DNA of 64,000 nucleotides, taken from positions 124,001 through 188,000 of the forward strand of contig NZ_FPIR01000001.1 in assembly GCF_900119155.1 (NCBI RefSeq), read 5' to 3'. The translations under genes and the position numbers were made by a program. Under the pieces are notes generated by a model. The model was given only the letters and a program-made list of their open reading frames with translations, did not search any database and had not been told where the DNA came from. Origin of the DNA: Ruminococcus sp. YE71. GTDB taxonomy: Bacteria; Bacillota; Clostridia; Oscillospirales; Ruminococcaceae. Below, one piece after another: positions 1 through 7,170 of this stretch (position 1 is the first letter of the stretch; every line of letters starts with the position of its first letter).

Positions 1-1102
1 TGAGCTTTCCGAACAGCTCGGACAGCGCGGGCTTGAGCTCGTCTGCGTTCTCCGCATTGATGCGCACGTACATGGAGTTCTCGGCGGTCTTGTATCTTAC
101 CACGTAGCTCTTGTCGGTGCAGTCCTCCCAGGAGATCATTACCGAACGGTCCTTGTGCTTCAGGCAGTCGATGATGTCGCCTACAACAGCCGATGCGGTA
201 GGCAGCTTGCCTGCGCCTCTGCCGTAGAACATAACGTCGCCGACGCCGTCGCCCGTTACCGAGATAGCGTTGTAAACGCCGTCAACAGCCGCGAGAAGAT
301 TGGTCTTGTTTACCAGTCTCGGGCAAACGATAGCGGTGATCCTGCCGTCCTCGACAGGCTTTGCGGAACCGATCAGCTTGATGGCACAGCCTGCATTCTC
401 GGCGTATGCAACGTCCTCGGGAGTGATGTGGCTGATGCCCGAGCAGTGAACGAACTCGGGGTAAACGTGCTTGCCGTAAGCCAGCGAAGCGAGGATGCAG
501 ATCTTTCGGCAGGCGTCATGACCCTCGATGTCTGCGGTGGGGTCTTTCTCGGCATAACCCAGCTCCTGTGCGAGCTTGAGAGCCGAATCAAAGTCCATCT
601 GGTCTTTTATCATCTTGTTGAGGATGAAGTTGGTGGTGCCGTTGAGGATACCGCTGATCTGCTCGATGGTGTTGCCTGCAAGGCACTTGTTCAGCGGACG
701 GATTATCGGGATGCCGCCGCCAACGCTCGCCTCGAAGAGGTAGTTGACGTTGTGGTCGTGAGCTACCTTGAGAAGCTCAGCACCCTTTGCGGCTACCAGC
801 TCCTTGTTAGAGGTGACTACGCTCTTGCCTTTTTCGAGCGCCGCCTTTGTGAACTGATACGCAGGGTTGATGCCGCCGATGACCTCGGCTACGACTTCGA
901 TCTCGTCGTCCTCAAGAACTTTGTTGAAGTCCTTCTCAAGAAGGCTCTCGAACTTGTCTCCGGGGAAATCACGCAGGTCAACGATATACTTGATATCACA
1001 GTCCCTGCCGACTTTCTTGCAGATCGACTCCCTGTTCTTCTCAAACAGCTCGACCGTTCCCGAACCTACAACACCGTATCCCAATACTGCTACGTTTTTC
1101 AT
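1..1102 (-). CDS. hom: homoserine dehydrogenase, 3' end outside window
   Basis: Catalyses NAD(P)H-dependent reduction of aspartate semialdehyde to homoserine, the branch to threonine and methionine. Reading the minus strand from the ATG at 1102 gives MKNVAVLGYGVVGSGTVELF, a Rossmann nucleotide-binding start, then GGINPAYQFTKAALEKGKSV, the TSNKELVA stretch, and the family signature region around ILNGTTNFILNKM and LGYAEKDPTADIEGHDACRK with the catalytic lysine/aspartate area. About 367 codons are visible, and the reading frame runs off the left edge inside what should be the C-terminal ACT regulatory domain. The neighbour upstream is the ACT-domain gene at 1417-1857, a pairing usual in Firmicutes; a family A repeat lies between them. 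Identification is firm; only the C-terminus is missing. Confidence 0.95.
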   Translation of the reverse strand, partial: MKNVAVLGYGVVGSGTVELFEKNRESICKKVGRDCDIKYIVDLRDFPGDKFESLLEKDFNKVLEDDEIEVVAEVIGGINPAYQFTKAALEKGKSVVTSNKELVAAKGAELLKVAHDHNVNYLFEASVGGGIPIIRPLNKCLAGNTIEQISGILNGTTNFILNKMIKDQMDFDSALKLAQELGYAEKDPTADIEGHDACRKICILASLAYGKHVYPEFVHCSGISHITPEDVAYAENAGCAIKLIGSAKPVEDGRITAIVCPRLVNKTNLLAAVDGVYNAISVTGDGVGDVMFYGRGAGKLPTASAVVGDIIDCLKHKDRSVMISWEDCTDKSYVVRYKTAENSMYVRINAENADELKPALSELFGKL

Positions 1103-1165
1103 ATATTTCCTTACCTTTCTGTATATGTAACAAATAATAACATACCGATTCCGCCCACGACTTCT

Positions 1166-1400
1166 GTGAGTGCGGGTCTTGACCGGGGGAAACCTTTCTG
1201 AAGAAAGGTTCTCCCCCAGCCCCCCTTCCAAAGACTTTTGATATTGTCGTCATGTGGATGTGTAGGATACGTTTGACTGTAACCATTTCAAGAGATACCA
1301 CCTGACGAATAATTTCAAATAAGGCGTTAAACACCATCGAACGTCTTTTTGGCAAGGGGCAAACTATTGAAGAGAAGAACTCCAAACTCCCCAAAGAGTT
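1166..1400. repeat. family A repeat, copy 1
   Basis: It starts with TGAGTGCGGGT and holds a near-perfect GGGGGAAACC...GGTTCTCCCCC hairpin at 1185-1215. Then come CCTTCCAAAGACTTTT and an internal stretch (about 1250-1380, including CTTTTTGGCAAGGGGC) shared with the copies at 6.8 and 43 kb. The right end is not recognisable, so this copy may be truncated. No coding signal is present. Confidence 0.75.
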
Positions 1401-1416
1401 CCGCACGCAAGAAGCG

Positions 1417-1857
1417 TCAGTAGCCCACAGTGAGCTGAACTTCGAGGACGCCGTCTATGCGGCTGAGGTTTTCTCTGAGGGTGCCGTCGGGGCACATTCC
1501 GTCGCGTCTGACGGAGATAGAGACCGAAGCCACCGAATCCACTGGAGCGTTCTGGTTTATCTTGATGATATTGAAGCCCTGTTCGTACAGCTGAGAGATA
1601 ACTGCCGAGAGCACTCCCTGTCTGTCTCGGAGGAGAAGTCCGAGAGAGAGGATATTCTCCTGTGACTGTTCCTCATATCTGAACACGCTGTCCTTATATT
1701 TATAATAAGCGCTGCGTGAAATGCCGACTATCCTGCACGCCTCCGAGGAGGACATCTGCTGTGAAGCGGCTCTGAGCTCCTTTGCGCGGAGCACCTTAAC
1801 TATGACCTCGGGCAGTACAGCCTCATCAACAATGACCAGTCCCGATGACCTTTCCAA
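1417..1857 (-). CDS. ACT domain-containing protein (UPF0735/PheB family)
   Basis: A 146-residue protein of the UPF0735 family, a small ACT-domain protein usually encoded next to hom in Firmicutes and thought to be involved in amino-acid sensing; its exact function is not established. The N-terminal third holds a helix-turn-helix-like segment (SSSEACRIVGISRSAYYKYK). The C-terminal half is an ACT domain (GLLLRDRQGVLSAVISQLYE, then VSISVRRDG). I place the start at the TTG at 1857 because GGAGGT lies 9 bases upstream and the resulting MERSSGLVIVDEAVLPEVIV matches the usual family N-terminus. The longer ORF start at 1914 overlaps the promoter-proximal leader. It is likely co-transcribed with hom from the promoter at 1905-1933. 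Confidence 0.85.
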   Translation of the reverse strand: MERSSGLVIVDEAVLPEVIVKVLRAKELRAASQQMSSSEACRIVGISRSAYYKYKDSVFRYEEQSQENILSLGLLLRDRQGVLSAVISQLYEQGFNIIKINQNAPVDSVASVSISVRRDGMCPDGTLRENLSRIDGVLEVQLTVGY

Positions 1858-1904
1858 TGCTCGTCCACCTCCAACGTACAAGTGTATTTGCAGAGTACAC
1901 AACA

Positions 1905-1933
1905 AGTATACCACTTTTTCCGAGATATGTCAA
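1905..1933 (-). promoter_or_regulatory. sigma-A promoter for the ACT gene and hom
   Basis: On the minus strand TTGACA (1928-1933) and TATACT (1905-1910) are separated by 17 bases, about 50 bases upstream of the TTG start at 1857. Confidence 0.75.
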
Positions 1934-2171
1934 GTCACGCAGCCGTTTTTTTGCACGAGATATTGCATAAGGTTTTTATAAACTTTCGCTCCAATTTTGG
2001 ACAATACGCAGAACGTCTGCCGAAAGTACGTGCAGGCGTGTGATTTGCAGCGGCAGAGTTTTTTTACACGCAGGAAAAATTTTGATGAACTATCTGTTTT
2101 TGCCGTCATAAACCCTGCGGATATGCGCATAAACACACTGTCTTCCGCAGAAATACAGTTTTCGGCTGCGA

Positions 2172-2200
2172 TTGACAAACGAAAAAAAACGTGTTATAAT
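2172..2200 (+). promoter_or_regulatory. sigma-A promoter for the DUF1846 gene
   Basis: TTGACA at 2172-2177 and TATAAT at 2195-2200 with a 17-base spacer, 40 bases before the ATG at 2241. Both hexamers match consensus exactly. Confidence 0.85.
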
Positions 2201-2240
2201 AACCGTGTATGTTGTATTGTGACAGAAAGGAAGTTTCACT

Positions 2241-3713
2241 ATGAGCAGCGGAAAAGTTGGCTTTGACAATGAGAAATATCTTAAAATGCAGTCCGAACAC
2301 ATCAGAGAGAGAATAGCAAATTTCGGAGACAAGCTCTACCTGGAGTTCGGCGGCAAGCTGTACGACGACTACCACGCTTCACGCGTACTGCCCGGATTCG
2401 AGCCTGACAGCAAGCTCAGGATGCTGATGCAGCTGAGCGACGACGCGGAGATAGTCATCGTCATCAACGCTTCGCACATTGAAAACAGCAAGATAAGACG
2501 CGACCTCGGCATCACCTACGACGAGGACGTTATCAGACTGTACCACATCTTCTCGAAGATCGGGCTGTATGTCAGCTCGGTGGTGCTGACGCAGTACGAG
2601 GGTCAGCGTTCGGTGGATGCGTTCCAGAAGCGTCTTGAATCGCTGGGTATAAAGGTATACCACCACTACAAGATAGAGGGCTACCCCTCGAACCTCAGCC
2701 GCATCATGAGCAAGGACGGTTTCGGAAAGAACGACTACATCGAGACTTCGCGCAGGCTGGTGGTAATCACCGCCCCCGGCCCCGGAAGCGGCAAGATGGC
2801 GACCTGCCTTTCGCAGCTCTACCACGAGCATGAGCGCGGACTCAACGCAGGCTACGCCAAGTTCGAGACCTTCCCGATATGGAACATCCCACTCAAGCAC
2901 CCCGTGAACCTTGCTTATGAGGCTGCCACCGCCGACCTTTCGGACGTGAACATGATCGACCCGTTCCATCTGGAGGCTTACGGCAAGACCACCGTCAACT
3001 ACAACCGCGACGTTGAGATATTCCCCGTGCTGAACTCGATGTTCAAGCGCATCCTCGGCGAGTCGCCCTACAAGTCGCCTACAGACATGGGCGTGAACAT
3101 GGCAGGCAACTGCATCTTCGACGACGAGGCTGTATGCGAGGCCGCGAAGGAAGAAATAGTACGCCGCTACTACGCGACCCTCTGCGACAAGAAGAAGGGC
3201 ACCGCTTCGGACGATGACGTTTACAAGCTGGAGCTGCTGATGAATCAGGCAGGCGTTTCCACCGAGGACAGGAAAGTGGTATCTGCCGCGCTGGCGAAGG
3301 AAGAGCAGACGGGCGAACCTGCCGCCGCGATGGAGCTTCCCGACGGAACTATCCTGACGGGACGCACTTCGGAGCTGCTGGGTGCGTGCTCGGCGCTGAT
3401 ACTGAACGCGCTGAAATATTTCGGCAACATCGACGACAGCGTGCTGCTGATGTCGCCCGAGGTCATCGAGCCTATCGAGGATCTGAAGATAAACCATCTC
3501 GGAAACAACAACCCGAGGATACATACGGACGAAACGCTCATCGCGCTGTCCATCTGTGCGAACACCGATGAGAACGCGAAGAAGGCGATCGACCAGCTGG
3601 AGAAGCTCCGCGGCTGTGAGGTACACTCCACGGTAATACTCAGCTCGGTGGACGAGCGCATCTTCAAGCGCCTCGGCGTCAACCTGACCTGCGAGCCTAA
3701 GTTCGGGCAGTGA
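2241..3713 (+). CDS. DUF1846 domain-containing protein (UPF0371)
   Basis: A 490-residue cytoplasmic protein recognisable as the DUF1846/UPF0371 family by length and by conserved blocks: KVGFDNEKYLKMQSEHIRER at the N-terminus, KLYDDYHASRVLPGF near residue 40, GYPSNLSRIMSKDGFGKNDY near 150, a P-loop-like APGPGSGKMATCLSQLYHEH near 180, and NRDVEIFPVL near 255. The biochemical role of the family is not known to me; the P-loop-like block suggests nucleotide binding but this is inference. It is monocistronic: it has its own consensus promoter, an AAAGGAAG ribosome site, and a family A hairpin beginning eight bases after the TGA stop, which may act as terminator. Confidence 0.9.
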   Translation: MSSGKVGFDNEKYLKMQSEHIRERIANFGDKLYLEFGGKLYDDYHASRVLPGFEPDSKLRMLMQLSDDAEIVIVINASHIENSKIRRDLGITYDEDVIRLYHIFSKIGLYVSSVVLTQYEGQRSVDAFQKRLESLGIKVYHHYKIEGYPSNLSRIMSKDGFGKNDYIETSRRLVVITAPGPGSGKMATCLSQLYHEHERGLNAGYAKFETFPIWNIPLKHPVNLAYEAATADLSDVNMIDPFHLEAYGKTTVNYNRDVEIFPVLNSMFKRILGESPYKSPTDMGVNMAGNCIFDDEAVCEAAKEEIVRRYYATLCDKKKGTASDDDVYKLELLMNQAGVSTEDRKVVSAALAKEEQTGEPAAAMELPDGTILTGRTSELLGACSALILNALKYFGNIDDSVLLMSPEVIEPIEDLKINHLGNNNPRIHTDETLIALSICANTDENAKKAIDQLEKLRGCEVHSTVILSSVDERIFKRLGVNLTCEPKFGQ

Positions 3714-3717
3714 GTTT

Positions 3718-3905
3718 TCTCGGGGGAAACCTTTCTGAAGAAAGGTTCTCCCCCGAACCCCCTTCCAAAGACTTTTAATGCTTTTTGGCAAGGGGTATCC
3801 TGTTTCAGATAAAAAGAGCAGATTCATCATTTTGCGGTGTTTTTGGCAGGTGGATACCCCTTGCCAAAAAGAGTGAAGCCCTAAGAGAGGTTTGAGAAAG
3901 AACCT
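3718..3905. repeat. family A repeat, copy 2, with a 20-bp inverted repeat
   Basis: It begins just after the DUF1846 stop. The hairpin CGGGGGAAACC...GGTTCTCCCCCG spans 3721-3755, followed by CCTTCCAAAGACTTTT. Downstream, 3781-3800 (CTTTTTGGCAAGGGGTATCC) is the exact reverse complement of 3852-3871, with 51 bases between. Confidence 0.75.
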
Positions 3906-3929
3906 TTTTTCAGAAGATGTCACCCGACA

Positions 3930-4205
3930 AACACCCCTTCCGAGCTCAAAAAAACAGACCCGCACACATGAAGCTGCGTTCAAGTGGGTCAAGCGCCACC
4001 GCGCTTGGCAGGGGTCCGGGGGCGGCAGCCCCTGGGAAAACCCCGCCTCAGCTGCAACATCCCCGTACCCGCCAATAAAATCGGCAGACCCAAAATAAAA
4101 CGTCAAAAAAGGCGCAAACAGAAAGATTCGGCAGATCGTACAGGAACACGCGATCTGCCGATTTTATTTTCGCGAGAGAGCGTCAGCGATTCGAGTGAAA
4201 CCCCC
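3930..4205 (+). repeat. family B repeat, copy 1
   Basis: The stem arms are AATAAAATCGGCAGA (4074-4088) and TCTGCCGATTTTATTTT (4154-4170), followed by the conserved flank ending GCGATTCGAGTGAAA (about 4186-4200). The upstream module (GACCCGCACA, GCGTTCAAGTGGGTC, 3958-3995) is shared with copies 5, 6 and 7. It lies between the DUF1846 gene and ilvA, in the same direction as ilvA. Confidence 0.8.
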
Positions 4206-4333
4206 AAGCGCCGCTCAAAAGCCCGTAAATAACCCCCAAAAAGAAGCAAAAAGCAAAGCTCCGCACCAACACCCCCTCGTACAATAGCACAAAAAACGAG
4301 AGTATTTAGTGCTTTATCTTAATAAAATTTCTC

Positions 4334-4362
4334 TTGACATTTCAAACTGATTGTAGTAAAAT
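4334..4362 (+). promoter_or_regulatory. sigma-A promoter for ilvA
   Basis: TTGACA at 4334-4339 and TAAAAT at 4357-4362 with a 17-base spacer, 46 bases before the ATG. The short leader leaves no room for a T-box or riboswitch. Confidence 0.75.
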
Positions 4363-4407
4363 ATAACTTATATATGGATATATAACACTCGAAAGGAATG
4401 ACCATTA

Positions 4408-5607
4408 ATGCTTTCACTTGACAAGGTTTACAAAGCATCTCATGTTCTCAAAGAGGTGATAAGACCTACGCAGTGCATAAAAGCACCGAAAATAAACCCC
4501 GATGCGGACGTTTATCTCAAGACCGAGAATTTGCAGGTCACGGGTTCGTTCAAGGTAAGGGGCGCGTATTTCAAGATCTCTCAGCTGACCGATGAGGAAA
4601 AGGCACGAGGTGTCGTTGCCTGCTCGGCAGGAAACCATGCTCAGGGCGTTGCGCTCGCGGCTCAGAAGAACGGCATCAAGGCTGTTATCTGCCTGCCCGA
4701 CGGCGCACCTATCTCGAAGGTCGAGGCTACAAAGAGCTACGGCGCGGAGATATGCCTTGTTCCAGGCGTGTATGACGACGCTTACAATGAGGCGCTCAGA
4801 CAGCGCGACGAGCACGGATATACCTTCGTTCACCCCTTCGATGACGAGAATGTTATCGCAGGTCAGGGTACTATCGGTCTCGAACTTATCGAACAGCTCC
4901 CCGACCTTGACGCTGTAGTTGTGCCTGTGGGCGGCGGCGGACTTATCTCGGGCGTGGCTTTCGCACTCAAGACCCTTAACCCGAATATCAAGGTTTACGG
5001 CGTTCAGGCGGCAGGCGCACCCTCGATGGTGAACTCCCTCAAGGATGGCAAGATAGAATGCCTCGACAGCGTTTCGACTATCGCTGACGGCATCAAGGTA
5101 AAGGAACCAGGCGAGAATACTTTCGAGTACTGCAAGAAGTTCGTGGACGACGTCGTTACCGTTACCGACGACGAGGTCAGCTCCGCGATACTCGCACTCA
5201 TCGAACAGCACAAGCTCATCTCCGAAGGCGCAGGCGCTGTTTCGGTGGCGGCTGTTATGTTCAACAAGGTTCCCGTAAAGGGCAAGAAGGTCGTTTGCCT
5301 CGTTTCGGGCGGCAATATCGACGTTACCATACTTTCGAGAGTCATCAAGCGCGGTCTGCTCAAGTCGGGCCGCTCCGATACGCTGGCTATCCAGCTTGAG
5401 GACAAGCCCGGGCAGCTCGTGGGCGTTTCGCAGGTCATCGCGAACCTCGGCGGAAACGTTGTTTCCATCCACCACGAACGTGCGAGCGAGGACAGCGACA
5501 TCACCGACTGTATCCTCCGCATCGTCCTCGAAACAAGAGACTTCGACCACATCAAGGAGATCCGCACGGCTCTCACCGAGGCAGGTTTCAGGATAGTGAA
5601 CAGATAA
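4408..5607 (+). CDS. ilvA: threonine ammonia-lyase (threonine deaminase)
   Basis: A PLP enzyme converting threonine to 2-oxobutanoate and ammonia, either as the first step to isoleucine or for threonine catabolism. The PLP-binding lysine is in TGSFKVRGAY (K49), the SAGNHAQGVA loop follows near residue 84, and the glycine-rich phosphate loop GGGGLISGV near 175. Residues about 330-399 form one ACT domain (LAIQLEDKPGQLVGVSQVIA), giving 399 residues in all. This is the single-ACT class, found in many Firmicutes and shorter than the E. coli IlvA with its two ACT-like repeats. The gene has its own promoter and AAAGGA ribosome site. I cannot tell from sequence alone whether it is allosterically inhibited by isoleucine. 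Confidence 0.93.
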   Translation: MLSLDKVYKASHVLKEVIRPTQCIKAPKINPDADVYLKTENLQVTGSFKVRGAYFKISQLTDEEKARGVVACSAGNHAQGVALAAQKNGIKAVICLPDGAPISKVEATKSYGAEICLVPGVYDDAYNEALRQRDEHGYTFVHPFDDENVIAGQGTIGLELIEQLPDLDAVVVPVGGGGLISGVAFALKTLNPNIKVYGVQAAGAPSMVNSLKDGKIECLDSVSTIADGIKVKEPGENTFEYCKKFVDDVVTVTDDEVSSAILALIEQHKLISEGAGAVSVAAVMFNKVPVKGKKVVCLVSGGNIDVTILSRVIKRGLLKSGRSDTLAIQLEDKPGQLVGVSQVIANLGGNVVSIHHERASEDSDITDCILRIVLETRDFDHIKEIRTALTEAGFRIVNR

Positions 5608-5644
5608 CAGAGATCAGAGAACAAAACAAAGGGAGGACTGCAAG

Positions 5645-6184
5645 ATGTTATGTATGTCGTGCGGAAACGAAACGCTTGAGGGCGGCAAGTTCTGTATCTA
5701 CTGCGGAGCACCGTTTCCCGAGCAGAACACCCGACAGTACGGCGAACAGCCGCGGGTCGAGATGCCGCAGTTCCAGCCTACAGCGCCGACTGTTCAGCAG
5801 GACAACGGCGGTTTTCCGAACGTGACCTACCGTGCGCCCTCTGAAGTCGTACCCGACTACAGCCAGCAGCAGGGTCAGAACGGCTTTAATCAGTACAACC
5901 AGTACAATCAGTACAATCAATACAACCAGTATAACCAGTACAACAGCTATTCGCCGACGGTCAAGACCCTTGGCAAGTACAAGAAGACCAACACGCTTCT
6001 GCTGTGCTGCCTCGGTTTCATCGGAGTGGGCGGCATCCACCGCCTCGCAACGGGAAAGATCGGCACGGGCATCCTCTGGCTGTGTACCGCAGGTCTCTGG
6101 GGTATCGGAACGATCATCGATCTCATAATGATCGCCTCCGACAGCTACAGGGACGGCGACGGCAACTACCTCTCACCGCAATAA
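5645..6184 (+). CDS. zinc-ribbon TM2 domain membrane protein
   Basis: A 179-residue membrane protein. The N-terminal zinc ribbon has two CxxC pairs (C3, C6, C17, C20). A low-complexity linker is rich in Q, P and N and contains six tandem QYN triplets (residues about 82-100) encoded by a 9-bp DNA repeat. Residues 115-163 form a TM2 domain, two membrane helices with the GFIGVGGIHR turn, where the more usual GxHRFY motif is altered. GGAGG lies 8 bases before the ATG at 5645. It follows ilvA by 37 bases and may be co-transcribed with it. TM2 proteins have no defined biochemical role; the polar repeat could be a flexible tether. Confidence 0.85.
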   Translation: MLCMSCGNETLEGGKFCIYCGAPFPEQNTRQYGEQPRVEMPQFQPTAPTVQQDNGGFPNVTYRAPSEVVPDYSQQQGQNGFNQYNQYNQYNQYNQYNQYNSYSPTVKTLGKYKKTNTLLLCCLGFIGVGGIHRLATGKIGTGILWLCTAGLWGIGTIIDLIMIASDSYRDGDGNYLSPQ

Positions 6185-6315
6185 TTTTCCGAACGTATCG
6201 GGTTGTGCGGGTATTAACGGGGGAGAACCCCTTTGAAAATCCGGAATGAATGTCCGCTGTCAACAGCACACCTATACGGATCGGCAGGAATTTATTTAAA
6301 AAGGAGCAGATCAAC

Positions 6316-6690
6316 ATGGCAGAAACTATCTACACAAAAAACGCACCCGACGCTATCGGACCCTATTCGCAGGCAAAGGTAGTGGGCGGACTTGTATTCA
6401 CCTCGGGTCAGATCGCTATCAACCCTGCAACAGGCAACGTTGAGGCTGACACTATCGAGGGTCAGACCGAGCAGGTATGCCAGAACCTCAAGAACCTTCT
6501 TGAAGCGGCAGGCAGCTCCCTCGACAAGGCTGTAAAGACCGTTTGCTTCCTCGCTGATATGGGCGATTTCGGCGCATTCAACGAGATCTACGGCAAGTAC
6601 TTCACCTCCAAGCCCGCACGTTCCTGCGTGGCTGTAAAGACTCTCCCCAAGAACGTCCTCGTGGAAGTTGAAGTCATCGCTGAGGTTTAA
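6316..6690 (+). CDS. ridA: RidA family reactive enamine/imine deaminase
   Basis: A 124-residue Rid-family protein that hydrolyses 2-aminoacrylate and related enamines released by PLP dehydratases such as IlvA. The sequence runs AETIYTKNAPDAIGPYSQAK, then GQIAINPATG, and ends CVAVKTLPKNVLVEVEVIAE, including the arginine (in KPARSCVAV) that binds the substrate carboxylate. I take the ATG at 6316, preceded by AAGGAG; an in-frame upstream extension to 6250 is not part of the family. Its closeness to ilvA fits the known functional link: RidA detoxifies the IlvA reaction intermediate. Confidence 0.93.
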   Translation: MAETIYTKNAPDAIGPYSQAKVVGGLVFTSGQIAINPATGNVEADTIEGQTEQVCQNLKNLLEAAGSSLDKAVKTVCFLADMGDFGAFNEIYGKYFTSKPARSCVAVKTLPKNVLVEVEVIAEV

Positions 6691-6716
6691 GCAAAAACAC
6701 ACAGTTCAGAATTTGA

Positions 6717-6746
6717 GCCATAGTACTTCAATGTACTATGGCTTTT
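6717..6746 (+). terminator. intrinsic terminator after ridA
   Basis: A 10-bp perfect stem GCCATAGTAC / GTACTATGGC with a 6-base loop is followed by TTTTCT, 26 bases after the ridA stop. Confidence 0.8.
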
Positions 6747-6759
6747 CTGCTGCCGAAAG

Positions 6760-7125
6760 TCTGCGGGGTGTTCGCTGGGGTGTTCGCTGGGGGAAACCTT
6801 TCTGAAGAAAGGTTCTCCCCTTGCCGTGCGTAGCTAAGGCGGCCCCCTTTCCAAAGACTTTTAATATGTTTTTGTTTGTTGTGGTCGTGAAGATAGTCCC
6901 TTGACATTTCAGGAGATGTCTTCTGATGAATACGCTCAAATAGTGCGTTACGCTCTATTGAACGTCTTTTTGGCAAGGTCACACTAATGAGAAGAAAAAC
7001 TACTAACTTTCCGACCAACACAAAATAATGAAGAAGCACCCAAAAGCCAAAAAGTATTAAAAGTTTTAGTGAGGGGGTTTGGGGGAGACCCTTTTTCAAA
7101 AGGGTCTCCCCCAATATCACCCGCA
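6760..7125. repeat. family A repeat, copy 3 (long form)
   Basis: A long copy with a hairpin at each end: GGGGGAAACC...GGTTCTCCCC at 6789-6820 and GGGGGAGACCC...GGGTCTCCCCC at 7081-7112. It closes with ACCCGCAG. The interior (about 6880-6985, with AGTCCCTTGACATTTC and GAACGTCTTTTTGGCAAGG) matches 43140-43240 closely. It has no reading frame with coding character and lies just downstream of the large helicase gene. Confidence 0.8.
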
Positions 7126-7131
7126 GACAGC

Positions 7132-7168
7132 ATCGCCCCCGAGCACTATTAAAGCACTCAGGGGCGAT
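7132..7168 (-). terminator. hairpin downstream of the helicase gene
   Basis: ATCGCCCC and GGGGCGAT pair over 8 bp, and the interior can pair further with G-U wobbles. It lies directly after the minus-strand stop at 7171. There is no clear U-run, so intrinsic termination is only probable. Confidence 0.4.
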
Positions 7169-7170
7169 GT

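Noticed and set aside
1100-1406. Minus-strand frame of 121 codons (1041-1406) between hom and the ACT gene
   Set aside because: It consists of family A repeat sequence running into the hom start; similar translated pieces appear at every A copy.
2379-4106. 575-codon minus-strand frame opposite the DUF1846 gene
   Set aside because: Shadow frame; its 5' part runs through family A and B repeats and no domain is recognisable.
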